Shown: positions 15,694-24,539, counted from the first letter of the stretch. The stretch is DNA of 33,012 nt from Chloroflexota bacterium (GCA_025358525.1 JANYJI010000065.1:1-33012); one strand, 5' to 3'. Notes: generated by a model not told the origin, from the sequence alone. Numbers and translations are program-made.

Positions 15694-16719
15694 GTGAAGC
15701 TCAAGACGCTCGTGAAGACACTCGTGGACGACGCAATCGAAATCTCGGTCGTCGGCAGCTTCTCCAGACTGGGTATCGCTCTGCGCCGCACTCTGTTCGG
15801 CTGGACTCCCCCACCGCCAGACGCGCTGGCGGGCAAGACCGTCCTGGTCACGGGCCCGACATCCGGCCTGGGCAGGGCCGCGGCCGAAGCTCTCGCAGCG
15901 CTGGGGGCGCGAGTGGTTCTGGTCGGCAGGAGCCAGGAGCGGCTCGCCGCCGTGCACGATGCCCTGGTTTCGGCGCACGGTCAGGACCGCTTCCCCGTTG
16001 TGGTCGCGGACATGGGGTCGCTCGCCTCGGTGCGGGCGGCAGTGGCCTGGGTCCTCGAGACCGAGCCGCGCCTCGATGTCGTGATCGACAATGCAGGCAC
16101 CATTTATGCGGAGCGCATGGACGGGCCGGACGGGGTCGAGGCCACGCTTGCAATTCTGGTCGTCGCGCCGTTCGTCCTTATATCGGGGCTACTTCCGCTG
16201 CTCCGGCAAACCCCGGGATCTCGGGTGATCGCGGTGACTTCCGGCGGCATGTACAGCCAACGCCTCCACCTCGACGACATGCAGTGGGACTCCGAGCCGT
16301 TCTCGGGTTCGCGCGCCTACGCTCGGGCGAAGCGGGCGCAAACGGCGCTTATCCGCGAATGGGCGCGGCGAACCGCGTTGGAGCGCGGCACGGACGGCAG
16401 GGACGGCACGGGCGAAAGCCCGATCTTCAACGCGATGCACCCGGGCTGGGCCGACACTCCCGGCCTCGCGGAGACACTGCCCGGCTTCTACCGACTCATG
16501 CAACCTTTCCTGCGCACGCCCGAGCAGGGCGCCGACACCATCGTCTGGCTCGCCACCGACCCGGCCGCCAGCGAGGTGAGCGGCAAACTCTTCCTCGATC
16601 GAAGGCCGCGGCCCTTCGACCGGATCCCGTCAACGCGCCTCTCCCCCGCGGATCGCCGGCGCGTCTGGGAAACCGTGGTCCAGTTGTCCGGCGCGCCCGA
16701 TCCGGCCCCGGGGCGCTGA
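15694..16719 (+). CDS. Short-chain dehydrogenase/reductase (DHRS12-like)
   Basis: A 341-residue SDR. The NAD(P)-binding motif is TGPTSGLG (about 53-60), followed by DNAG and the catalytic set S183 (VTSGG), Y209 and K213 (YARAK). The C-terminal part (FNAMHPGWADTPGLAETLPGFYRLMQPFLRTPEQGADTIVWLA) is like DHRS12-type dehydrogenases. I moved the start from 15628 to GTG 15694 because GGAGG at 15682-15686 lies seven bases upstream and the protein then begins VKLKTLVKTLVDDAIEIS. It diverges from the SRPBCC-FAD-DUF1365-Cfa operon and could oxidise or reduce an acyl or other hydrophobic substrate of the same pathway. The substrate is not predictable from the sequence. Confidence 0.9.
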   Translation: MKLKTLVKTLVDDAIEISVVGSFSRLGIALRRTLFGWTPPPPDALAGKTVLVTGPTSGLGRAAAEALAALGARVVLVGRSQERLAAVHDALVSAHGQDRFPVVVADMGSLASVRAAVAWVLETEPRLDVVIDNAGTIYAERMDGPDGVEATLAILVVAPFVLISGLLPLLRQTPGSRVIAVTSGGMYSQRLHLDDMQWDSEPFSGSRAYARAKRAQTALIREWARRTALERGTDGRDGTGESPIFNAMHPGWADTPGLAETLPGFYRLMQPFLRTPEQGADTIVWLATDPAASEVSGKLFLDRRPRPFDRIPSTRLSPADRRRVWETVVQLSGAPDPAPGR

Positions 16720-16824
16720 AGCAACCCTGTGTCGGGGCGACCTCCCACGGAGGTAGCGGAGGTGGTCGTGACGGGTCAACCGCGCTGGTCTCATGAGGAC
16801 CACGGGCGCACTCGATGCGAGCAG

Positions 16825-17244
16825 TTACAGGGCGCGAATTCGGTTGTTCTTGGGGTTGTGCTCCACCTCGGCCAGGCCCAGGGCCTCCAAAAGTGGCGGC
16901 AGATACATCCCGAACCGGCCACGAAGCCCCTTCTTGAGGCCGTACCAGCCACCGACCGGGTTCTCGGGCGAACGCGCCCAGGCTTCGACCGTGCCCTCGG
17001 CCGCGGGCTTCTGCTCATCGGCGCTGCCAAGCAGCATCCAGTCGCCGTGCCGCTGCAGCATTGCATGCAGGTCGTCGAAGCAGCGCAACTGGTAGCGCAG
17101 GACCGTGGTCCCGACCGTGCACACGAGCGCCGGCGGATCGGCCTCTTCGTCACGGTACATCTGATACTCCGATGTACCGCTCGGTGTCTTCAGCTGCCAC
17201 GGCGCTTCGCGCGTACCGAAGCCGTGAACGTCGGCTGCTGCCAT
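16825..17244 (-). CDS. Small conserved protein (DUF6855-like)
   Basis: A 139-residue soluble protein starting MAAADVHGFGTREAPWQLKTPSGTSEYQMYRDEEADPPALVCTVGTT and ending with GRFGMYLPPLLEALGLAEVEHNPKNNRIRAL. The composition and conserved-looking GTSEYxMYRDE, GDWMLLGSADEQKPAAEGTVE and NPVGGWYGLKKGLRGRFGMY blocks match a widespread small family that I recall as DUF6855; no function is known to me. AGGAGG lies four bases before the ATG. It stands alone between the SDR (convergent) and the secreted C39-like gene. There is no signal peptide and no cysteine or metal motif suggesting chemistry. Confidence 0.75.
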   Translation of the reverse strand: MAAADVHGFGTREAPWQLKTPSGTSEYQMYRDEEADPPALVCTVGTTVLRYQLRCFDDLHAMLQRHGDWMLLGSADEQKPAAEGTVEAWARSPENPVGGWYGLKKGLRGRFGMYLPPLLEALGLAEVEHNPKNNRIRAL

Positions 17245-17387
17245 CTTGCCTCCTAGTGTCGTAGGGGCGCCGTCCGTTCGCCCTCGGTCGGACGGCCGCC
17301 GAGGTGACCGTACAGGCTGGAGCCGTGGTGGCGCGCCCTGTGTGTTAGGCCGATCACGTGGCGGGACTGGCTCGACCTATGCGGACG

Positions 17388-18617
17388 CTACTTGACGGGA
17401 TCGATGATGACCCATTTGCCGTACCACTCGGTCTTTCCGACCTGGCCGTCGACCGGGTCTGCATACGGAGAGTCGGTCTCCAGGTACGGGCTGAATCGAA
17501 CCCATTTCCCCCCAGAGCGCCAGTCCGCAGACGTGAGGAAGGTATCGCGATGAGCCTTGGAGTTAAGGGGGTCGGTGAGATAGACGCCCACGATGTTGAA
17601 TGCCGATGACCCGGTCCTTGGATCGTCGCCCGTCACTTTGTAGCCCGTGATGACCTGGGCGTGACCGCCCGACAGCGCGAGAATCCCCACGGGCTTGCGG
17701 TGCGTGGCCAGCGCCACCACCGCGGTCTTCGTGGCGGCATCGAACGATGAATAGGCCTCATCGCGATAGACGCCCGCATCGACGCTGCCCCAGCCGTAGA
17801 AGTTGAGGGCGTTACGCCAGCCATGCGGGTCCGTGCCGGCGGAGCTGATGAGCATGGTCATGTGCTCGCGCTCGAAGGCGAGGATTGACTCCTGCGTCGA
17901 GTAGGAAGTGGTGGCCTGCCAGACGAATGCGGAAGCCGACCCAGCGTAGGTGATCGTGTTCAGCATCGATTCGGTCGAGGCTGCCGTGCACGCCGTGTAG
18001 TCGGGGTCCTGGTAGCGATCTGCCGCTGCGTTGTAGAGGTCGAACGTCCACGTGGCCGCCACCGGTGAGGAGGTGGGAGCCTCGCTAGCCGTAGGGGCGG
18101 GCGCAGCGGTAGGAGCGGGAGTCGGAGCGGGAGTCGGAGCCGGTGTCGGGACTGCGATCGGCGTGGGAGACGGGGTCGGCTTCGCGGTGGGGGCGACCTT
18201 GGCCTTGGCGGGCGACAATATCGGCTTCGGTTTGAGAGCGGCCTTCGCGGGCAACGATGTCGGCTGCAACGCTGGGGCTGCGGGCGCCGATGGGGGCGAC
18301 ATGACTTCCGTCGGCGCCGGGGACGCAGGCAGACCCGTTGCTGCCGCCGCTAGCAACAACACGGAGTTGGCAGCGTCCGCCTCAGCAAGCCCCAAAGCGG
18401 CATCGGCGCCGCCAAGGAGCCTTTCGGGGGCGTAATTGTGCGTCTCCGTCACGACGACCACCGCCGACGTGGGAGAGACGGCCTGGGTCCGAGGGATCGC
18501 CACACTCACCGCCGACAGAGCGACAGCCGCCGGAAGCAGAACGTCAAGAGCGAAGGACGCCGGACGGAAAGTCAATATTGGGTATCCCCTCTGAGTCGAG
18601 GGCCTCTCGGCCGCCAC
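17388..18617 (-). CDS. Secreted or membrane-anchored papain/C39-like peptidase-domain protein
   Basis: A 409-residue protein. Residues about 18-48 are a hydrophobic signal or anchor segment (FALDVLLPAAVALSAVSVAI). Residues about 95-185 are an extended Pro/Thr/Ala linker with PTPAPTPAPT repeats. The rest is a papain-fold domain with C210 in DYTACTAASTESML, H319 in SGGHAQVITGY and D349 in VYLTDPLN, the spacing of C39-type cysteine peptidases. The block GTDPHGWRNALNFYGWGSVDAGVY matches GTDPDGWAGGLSSLGYGRYSVGA in the C-terminal domain of the divergent MurJ fusion, so the two domains are homologous. Peptidase, transamidase or non-catalytic function is open. The start is uncertain: GTG 18617 lacks a good Shine-Dalgarno sequence, and TTG 15 codons on has AGGGG upstream. 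Confidence 0.82.
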   Translation of the reverse strand: MAAERPSTQRGYPILTFRPASFALDVLLPAAVALSAVSVAIPRTQAVSPTSAVVVVTETHNYAPERLLGGADAALGLAEADAANSVLLLAAAATGLPASPAPTEVMSPPSAPAAPALQPTSLPAKAALKPKPILSPAKAKVAPTAKPTPSPTPIAVPTPAPTPAPTPAPTAAPAPTASEAPTSSPVAATWTFDLYNAAADRYQDPDYTACTAASTESMLNTITYAGSASAFVWQATTSYSTQESILAFEREHMTMLISSAGTDPHGWRNALNFYGWGSVDAGVYRDEAYSSFDAATKTAVVALATHRKPVGILALSGGHAQVITGYKVTGDDPRTGSSAFNIVGVYLTDPLNSKAHRDTFLTSADWRSGGKWVRFSPYLETDSPYADPVDGQVGKTEWYGKWVIIDPVK

Positions 18618-18810
18618 GGGCCAGTCAACTAGAACCGGCCCGGGGAAAGACTACTCCGTGAATTGGGTGCGTTCACGCCTATCAGTAGTACCAAGTGTGC
18701 GCACCACCAACGGGGAGGGAGAGCACCGCTATCCGCTTATAGGGGCTATCCGGGTTGGGTCGACTCCGGACCGGCGCGCGCCACAAGCCGGAGTTCTTGT
18801 CCGTCGCGGG

Positions 18811-21189
18811 ATGACTAAGATGGCCGGACCCAATGTCCCACCTACCGCACGGAGGAATCGCGGCTTGCCCTGGTCGGACGAGACGCCCCGAGGACGACGG
18901 CTGACCCGCCTCAGCGCGGCCGAGACGGCCTTGTACCAGGACGACGCTGACCTGGAGGCCGGCGGCCCCGTGCATCTAGTTAAGGGCCTCGCTCAGAAAG
19001 CCATACCCAGGGGCGCGGTGATCCTGGGGTTCCTGTTCGTGCTGAACGCGGGCATGGCCGTCCTCCGGGACAAGGTTCTCGCCCACACCTTTGGCGCGGG
19101 CCCCGAACTCGATGCCTTCTTCACCGCCCTCTTCCTGCCCCAGCTAGTCCTGGAATTCCTGGTTGTTGGCGGGGTCGTGGGGCCATTCCTTCCGATCTTC
19201 GTGGGCCTGAAGGGCGAGGCGGAGGCAACGGCCCGGGACTTTGCTCGCACCATCCTTACCGGATCGATGATTGTCATGGCCGCGGCCATGGCCCTCGTCG
19301 TCATCTTCGCCCCACAGACCGCCTCGTTTGTGGCGCCCGGCTACGAGGGCAGCCAGCGCGAGCTGTACATCGGGCTGCTCCGGGTGATGGCCCTCGGCCA
19401 GATCGTCTTTGCGGCCTCGTTCGTGTTGGGCGAGGTACTCGTGGCGGAGCGGCGCTTCCTGTCCTACGGCCTGGGTGACTTCGCCTATAACGCCGGCATC
19501 GTGGCCGGAGCGTTGCTGCTCACGGGCGCGTTCGGCATCTATGGGGCGGCCATCGGTTTCCTCCTCGGTGCGCTGGGCCACCTGGGCATCCGCCTCGTCG
19601 GCATCTACGGGACCAGCTTCCGCCCCCAGCTGTCGTTGTCGCTCAGGACGAAGGGTTTGGGCGAGTTCGTTCGACTGTCGCTGCCCAAGATGATCAGCCA
19701 ACCGATGGGCACGTTGATGCTGATCTACTTCGGCTCGCTGGCATCGACTCTCGCCCCCGGCTCGGCCACCTCGTTCAACTTCGCCCGCAACTTCCAGAGC
19801 GTCGGCGAGAGTGTGGTCGGGCTGGCCTTCGCAACAGCAGCCTTCCCTGCCCTCTCCGCGGCGGCCGCCGCGGGCGACAAACGGGTCTTTAGGCGAGTTT
19901 TCAGGACAAATCTGGCCACGATCGCGTTCTTCTCGACCTGCGCCGGTATCGGCCTGCTCCTGTTCGGCGGGCTGGCCATCAGGATCCTGTTGAGCGGCGG
20001 CGCCTTCGACGAGACCGACGTCGCCCGGACCACCATGATCCTGATGATCCTGGCCATATCGATCCCCTTCGAGAGCCTTGTTGAACTCTTCGCCCGGGCA
20101 ATTTTCGCCACGCACAACACCGTCGAACCGACGGTCGCAGCGGCGACTGGGTTCCTAGCGGGAGTGGGCACGACCATGGCCCTCTCGTCGCCCGCAGGGC
20201 TGGCCGCCATACCGATCGGCTATGTGGCCTGCCGGGTTGCGCAGCTGACCGTCCTCGCGTTCTTCCTGCAGCCGCGGATGGCCCGCATGGGTGGCACGTC
20301 GCGCTGGTCGCAGGCACTCGTTCGCAATCGTTGGGGCGGCGTCCGGGGCGCCAATCGCCGAGCCATGCCCACCGGCCAACTCGTCCTGCTGGCGGTCCTG
20401 ATGGCGGCCCTCACCGGCGGCACGCTCTTCGCGGCGGCACAGGCGCTTAGCCACTCCTCCATCGGTGGCGAGCCGAAGACGACTCCATGGGTCCGTACCA
20501 ACGGCACCCGCGAGCCCGTCCTCACACCCCCGCCGGCGACCCCATCGGTTGTCCCCTCGGCATCTGGTCCGGTCTGGAGCGCGACGCCCTCCGGCACCCC
20601 CGGCATCTTCGTGATGGACCTCTATCGCGAAGGCGATTTCGTTAGCGAGTCAACGGACAAATGGTGCATTGCCGCGGCAATGCAGACGTCCATGAACATG
20701 ATGAGCGTCAGCCCCGACACCTCCCGTGACACCCAGGCCAAGCTCTTCGATCTGGCGGTCTCCATCGCCGGCTTGCAAGGCGGCGGCACTGACCCTGACG
20801 GATGGGCTGGAGGCCTCTCATCGCTTGGCTACGGCCGCTACTCGGTCGGCGCGAATGTAAGCATGGTCGCAGCGCTCCACACCGTGGCCAAGCAGATTCG
20901 CATCACCGAGCGGCCCGCCGGCCTCGTCGTCTGGAGGGGCTGGCATTCCTGGGTGGTGTCGGGCTTCACGGCCACGGCCGATCCCGCCCTCACGGACAAG
21001 TTCACGGTCCTTTCGCTGCGGATCGAGGACGTCTGGTATCCGCGGGTCTCGCACCTCTGGCCCAAGTCACGCGCGCCCGACGCGGACGTTGCAGTCAGCG
21101 CGCTGGCCCCTGACTACAAGCCCTGGCTGCAATCGGGCACGTGGCCCGGCCGCGACGGCAGGTATGTCTACGTTATCCCGGAGCTCTAG
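18811..21189 (+). CDS. MurJ/MviN-family lipid flippase fused to a C-terminal C39-like peptidase domain
   Basis: About 792 residues from ATG 18811 (the track start at 18658 adds an unlikely tail). After a 65-residue cytoplasmic extension comes a MOP-fold flippase. The TM1-2 block LRDKVLAHTFGAGPELDAFF aligns with E. coli MurJ RDAIVARIFGAGMATDAFF, keeping R24- and D39-equivalents (R86, D101). The FARNFQSVGESVVGLAFA block aligns with the R270 region, while the R18 and R52 positions look replaced. An extra helix (QLVLLAVLMAALTGGTLFAAAQAL, from about 523) and a Pro/Ser/Thr linker lead to a papain-like domain from about 598 with C619 (KWCIAAAMQ), H712 (GWHSWVVSGF) and D740 (RIEDVWYP). MurJ has 14 helices and an inner C-terminus, so the added helix should place this domain outside. 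Its closest visible relative is the divergent neighbour. Confidence 0.88.
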   Translation: MTKMAGPNVPPTARRNRGLPWSDETPRGRRLTRLSAAETALYQDDADLEAGGPVHLVKGLAQKAIPRGAVILGFLFVLNAGMAVLRDKVLAHTFGAGPELDAFFTALFLPQLVLEFLVVGGVVGPFLPIFVGLKGEAEATARDFARTILTGSMIVMAAAMALVVIFAPQTASFVAPGYEGSQRELYIGLLRVMALGQIVFAASFVLGEVLVAERRFLSYGLGDFAYNAGIVAGALLLTGAFGIYGAAIGFLLGALGHLGIRLVGIYGTSFRPQLSLSLRTKGLGEFVRLSLPKMISQPMGTLMLIYFGSLASTLAPGSATSFNFARNFQSVGESVVGLAFATAAFPALSAAAAAGDKRVFRRVFRTNLATIAFFSTCAGIGLLLFGGLAIRILLSGGAFDETDVARTTMILMILAISIPFESLVELFARAIFATHNTVEPTVAAATGFLAGVGTTMALSSPAGLAAIPIGYVACRVAQLTVLAFFLQPRMARMGGTSRWSQALVRNRWGGVRGANRRAMPTGQLVLLAVLMAALTGGTLFAAAQALSHSSIGGEPKTTPWVRTNGTREPVLTPPPATPSVVPSASGPVWSATPSGTPGIFVMDLYREGDFVSESTDKWCIAAAMQTSMNMMSVSPDTSRDTQAKLFDLAVSIAGLQGGGTDPDGWAGGLSSLGYGRYSVGANVSMVAALHTVAKQIRITERPAGLVVWRGWHSWVVSGFTATADPALTDKFTVLSLRIEDVWYPRVSHLWPKSRAPDADVAVSALAPDYKPWLQSGTWPGRDGRYVYVIPEL

Positions 21190-21495
21190 GCCGGCTCGCA
21201 CCTGTGGGCCGCATGCGCCCCAGCCGCTCACTCCAACTGATCGCGGGCTAATTCGGGAGCCATAGCGGTGATGTCGCAGGGCGGGACAGGGCTCCTGGCT
21301 GCCCTTTCTTTCAGGCTATCTAGAGGTGACCGCTCGCCGTTTGCCCTGGTCTTGGACGGCAGACCCGCAGGACGAAACGCCAGGCGTCTCGAAGAACCAG
21401 CAGCCGCCCCCCACCCGTACCCCCTTATGCACCCCTTCGAATAGGAGGGGGCCGTTCGGAGAAGGATCCAGAGGCACGGATCCAGGAGAAATGAC
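21190..21495. other. Gene-free stretch between the MurJ fusion and the lipoprotein gene
   Basis: I see no gene. The last 35 bases carry a direct repeat GGATCCAG (21464-21471 and 21478-21485), the second copy running into the AGGAG Shine-Dalgarno sequence of the lipoprotein gene. No clear promoter or terminator stands out. Confidence 0.45.
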
Positions 21496-22047
21496 ATGCG
21501 TCCCAGCTCACGGTGGACATCGTTTGCCGGCCTGGTGGTCGGTGTGGCTTTCGTCGCGACTGCGTGCTCGGCTGCCGTGGCAACCCCAGTGAACACGGCC
21601 GGAGGAGCTATGGCCACGCCCACCACGGCCGGTGTGGCAGGGGCCGGAGCTGCCAGCCTTACGTTGAGCTCAACCAACAACCCAACCCTCGGCTCCTACC
21701 TGACCGGCAAGACCGGCATGACGCTCTACATCCTTACCAAGGACACGGCCGACACGAGCACCTGCACCGGCAGCTGCGCGACCAACTGGCCGCCCCTCAC
21801 CGTCGCCGGCGGAGCGACCATAACCGGCCCCAGCGGTGCCATGGGCGCCTTCGCTACGAGCACCCGCTCTGATGGCACGGTCCAGGTCACATACAACCAC
21901 ATGCCGCTGTACTACTACGCTGGCGACTCCGCCGCGGGCGACACAAAGGGTCAGGCCAAGAACAACACCTGGTTCGTGGCGCCGCTCAGCGGCTCCGTCG
22001 GGGCAATGAGCCCGGCCGCCAGCCAGTCCGCGAGCAGCGGCTACTGA
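21496..22047 (+). CDS. Lipoprotein with COG4315-type secreted repeats (Lipoprotein_15)
   Basis: A 183-residue exported protein. The signal peptide FAGLVVGVAFVATAC ends in a lipobox-like ATA-C24, slightly atypical at the -3 position, so lipid attachment is likely but not certain. Two repeats of the secreted-repeat family follow: LGSYLTGKTGMTLYILTKDTADTSTCTGSCATNWPPLTV and VTYNHMPLYYYAGDSAAGDTKGQAKNNTWFVAPLSG. The paired Cys in CTGSC probably forms a disulfide. AGGAG at 21484-21488 lies seven bases before the ATG. The function of the family is unknown. It is convergent with the GDSL hydrolase across a strong hairpin. Confidence 0.9.
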   Translation: MRPSSRWTSFAGLVVGVAFVATACSAAVATPVNTAGGAMATPTTAGVAGAGAASLTLSSTNNPTLGSYLTGKTGMTLYILTKDTADTSTCTGSCATNWPPLTVAGGATITGPSGAMGAFATSTRSDGTVQVTYNHMPLYYYAGDSAAGDTKGQAKNNTWFVAPLSGSVGAMSPAASQSASSGY

Positions 22048-22085
22048 TAGCGCGGCGGCCCAGAGCCGCCAACCAGTAGCCACAA

Positions 22086-22115
22086 GGAACCCGCTGGGCC
22101 CGCCCGGCGGGTTCC
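22086..22115. terminator. Strong hairpin between convergent genes
   Basis: GGAACCCGC (22086-22094) pairs with GCGGGTTCC (22107-22115), and the interior TGGG/CCCG extends the stem to about 13 bp with a four-base loop. It sits between the ends of the lipoprotein gene (plus) and the GDSL hydrolase (minus), so it probably terminates both. There is no T-tract, as is common in GC-rich bacteria. Confidence 0.65.
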
Positions 22116-22121
22116 GCCGTG

Positions 22122-22901
22122 CTACGGCAGAAGAACGGCCGCGAATGCCTCGGCGATGGCCCTGTAGCCACGGGCATTGGCGTGGAAGTCCGGCCCCAAT
22201 GGCGGCGGCGCCGCCCCCCACGTCCATTCGCAAGCCAGGGCAACGTTCACCGGCACCGGGCCCGCGTTGAGCAACTCCACGACGGTCTCGAAGTCCGTCG
22301 TCCGAAAGACCCCTTGCACGTCGGCCAGTCGCAGACCCGCGGCGCGGTAGATTTCGGTGAAATGAGCGTTGATCGGCACGACCGCGTCCCAGACTGATGA
22401 TCGAGCGATGGCCTGGCCCTCAGGACCGAGGAGCCACATCGTCAGGAATGGATCGTAGATCGTCATGCCCACGATAGGCACCTGTGGCCCCGCTGCCTGC
22501 TGCAGCCGGTCCAGGATTCTGGGCAGATTGCGGCTGATGTTGGCCATCCCCACGGGGATCGCTTCCATCGTGTACGCCGGCAGGTCGTTGAAGCCGATGT
22601 CGAGAGTGACGAACTCAACCGAGCCGCGATGCTCGCGCAGGAAGGCGACCGCTTCGTCGAGCTGACTGCCTTGGGTGTAGGTCGTCAGGCTGCCATCGAT
22701 CATCGTCGTAGTCGACTCGCCCGGGTAGCCAAGCTTGACCGTCCGAAGGTTCGGCGAGTGCCTTCGCGCGATCGAGGAGAGTTGGTCCGCGTAGCCCTCG
22801 TCGGTGCGGAACTGCGACTCCTCGCGGCCGATTGGCTGCACGCCCGTAGCCAGCGAGTCGCCAAGCGACAGGTAGTACGTGGGGGCCGCGTCGTGGGTCA
22901 T
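22122..22901 (-). CDS. SGNH/GDSL-family hydrolase
   Basis: About 259 residues from ATG 22901. The four SGNH blocks are present: YYLSLGDSLATG (catalytic S16), a Gly in GYPGEST (block II), IGFNDL (block III, GxND-like) and DFHANARGY (block V, D-x-x-H). These enzymes hydrolyse esters of lipids, sugars or small acyl groups. No convincing signal peptide is seen, so a cytoplasmic enzyme is likely. The ORF continues upstream to ATG 22985, and ATG 22934 is also possible; none has a strong Shine-Dalgarno sequence, and I chose the start nearest the conserved domain. It diverges from the MFS transporter. Confidence 0.87.
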   Translation of the reverse strand: MTHDAAPTYYLSLGDSLATGVQPIGREESQFRTDEGYADQLSSIARRHSPNLRTVKLGYPGESTTTMIDGSLTTYTQGSQLDEAVAFLREHRGSVEFVTLDIGFNDLPAYTMEAIPVGMANISRNLPRILDRLQQAAGPQVPIVGMTIYDPFLTMWLLGPEGQAIARSSVWDAVVPINAHFTEIYRAAGLRLADVQGVFRTTDFETVVELLNAGPVPVNVALACEWTWGAAPPPLGPDFHANARGYRAIAEAFAAVLLP

Positions 22902-23141
22902 CGTAGGACCAGCGTCCCCGAGGTGCGTTTCCATCTCGGCGAGCCTACCAGCCACGGCTGCCGACGAGTGTCGCCTGGCAGACATCCAGCCGCGCAGATG
23001 AGGTCCTGACCGGCGATACTGGCCCTGACAACGAGGCCTGGGAAGCAGGCGTTAACGGCAATCCGGCCGAGCGGGACCGAGCCGCATTCAGCGGGGCGAG
23101 GCGAGGCGACGGTTCGGACCGACAACGGGAGGCGCTCGCCG

Positions 23142-24539
23142 GTGCTCGACGTGGGCAAGGGAATCGAATCGATCGTCGACGAGGTGCCCCTGGCCGCCGT
23201 CCCGACGCACGATTCGGACGGGCGTCCCACCAAGCCCCTACCACTCGGCCACTTGATCCGGATTTCGCTCTACTGGCTTGGCATTTCCGCGGTCTGGAGC
23301 GGCATCCTGGACATCGTCAACAATCGCCTCCAGTTCACCCACCTTGTGCCCAAGGGCGGGGAGGGGCTGGGCGCGTTCCAGATTGCGCTCGCCGGCACGT
23401 TGATCGCCATCCTCGTCCAGCCGACCGTCGGGACCATCAGCGACTACACCATGACCCGCTGGGGCCGGCGCAAGCCGTACATATTCATTGGTGCTGCCCT
23501 CGACGTGGTCTTTTTGTGGGGCGTGGCCACGTCCAATACGCTGCCGGCAATTGCCGCCTTCGTCACAATGCTCCAGTTCAGCTCCAACTTCGCCCAGGGG
23601 CCGTTCCAGGGGTACGTGCCCGACCTCGTCCCGGCCAAGCAGGTGGGACTCGCCTCGGGACTGATCGGCCTCATGGCCGCTCTGGGCAACGTGGTCGGGT
23701 ATACGGTCTCGGCCGTCGCCCTAACGCTCAGCCAGCACGACCCCAACGCCTTCGTCTACGGCACGATGGCGATCGGCGTGGTCGAGTTCCTGACGATGGT
23801 TAGCGTGGTCCTGTCTGTTGACGAGGGCAAGGTAGTCAAGGCTCGCAACGGGCGATCCTGGTTTGCCATCGCCCGCGAAGCATGGGGCACCGACATCCTG
23901 CGGGAGCGCAGCTTCCTGTGGCTGGTGGGCTCGCGGTTCTGCATCCTCACCGGGGCGGCCCTCTACCCGATCATGGCTACGTTCTACCTGGCTCAGGTCT
24001 TTGGCCTGGACCAGGAGGCCACGGGCAACACGAAGCTGGTCCTGCTCGCCATCGTCGGTCTGTGCGTGACGCTCTCGGTCGTGCCCTCCAGCCGGCTATC
24101 CGACAAGGTCGGCCGCAAGAAGGTGATCTACGCCTCGTGCCTTGCGGGCGGCGTGGGACTTGGAATTGGAGCGGTCGCGCCCGTCCTCCCAGTAGCCCTT
24201 GCCGGCGCCGCGTTGTTTGCCGTCGCCGCGGGTGCCTTCCTGGCCGTGGATTGGGCACTCATGAGCGACATCGTCCCCAAAGCCTCGACCGGCCGATACA
24301 TGGGCATCTCCAACGTTGCGACAGCCTCGGCCGGCACGGTGGCCCTGGCCCTGGGCGGCGCCGCCGTCATGGATTCAGTGAACCACGCCTTCGGCTATGG
24401 GACCGGCCCACGTGCCGCCCTGGGCTTCGGGGTGGTGTGCTACCTCCTGGGCGCATTGCTGCTCAAGCCCGTGGTGGAGCGCCGCAGAGAACTCGAGGCC
24501 GGATCGCTCGAGAGCGGCCCCCTCGGAGCGGCCTCGTAG
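23142..24539 (+). CDS. MFS transporter, SLC45/sugar-transporter-like
   Basis: A 465-residue major facilitator protein with about 12 hydrophobic helices. The loop 2-3 motif SDYTMTRWGRRKPYIFIG is characteristic of the GPH/SLC45 group of sugar-cation symporters. The block FSSNFAQGPFQGYVPDLVPAKQVGLASGLIGLM and a second-half SDKVGRKKVIY support this. The substrate cannot be deduced; a disaccharide or glycoside is plausible. GTG 23142 is preceded by GGGAGG nine bases upstream. The C-terminal end has a short tandem duplication (CGGCCTCGTAG twice) across the stop codon, giving two successive in-register stop-like TAGs. Confidence 0.92.
   Translation: MLDVGKGIESIVDEVPLAAVPTHDSDGRPTKPLPLGHLIRISLYWLGISAVWSGILDIVNNRLQFTHLVPKGGEGLGAFQIALAGTLIAILVQPTVGTISDYTMTRWGRRKPYIFIGAALDVVFLWGVATSNTLPAIAAFVTMLQFSSNFAQGPFQGYVPDLVPAKQVGLASGLIGLMAALGNVVGYTVSAVALTLSQHDPNAFVYGTMAIGVVEFLTMVSVVLSVDEGKVVKARNGRSWFAIAREAWGTDILRERSFLWLVGSRFCILTGAALYPIMATFYLAQVFGLDQEATGNTKLVLLAIVGLCVTLSVVPSSRLSDKVGRKKVIYASCLAGGVGLGIGAVAPVLPVALAGAALFAVAAGAFLAVDWALMSDIVPKASTGRYMGISNVATASAGTVALALGGAAVMDSVNHAFGYGTGPRAALGFGVVCYLLGALLLKPVVERRRELEAGSLESGPLGAAS

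Noticed and set aside
19144-20115. 323-residue minus-strand ORF
   Set aside because: Antisense to the MurJ-like gene, Gln/Glu/Arg-rich shadow frame.
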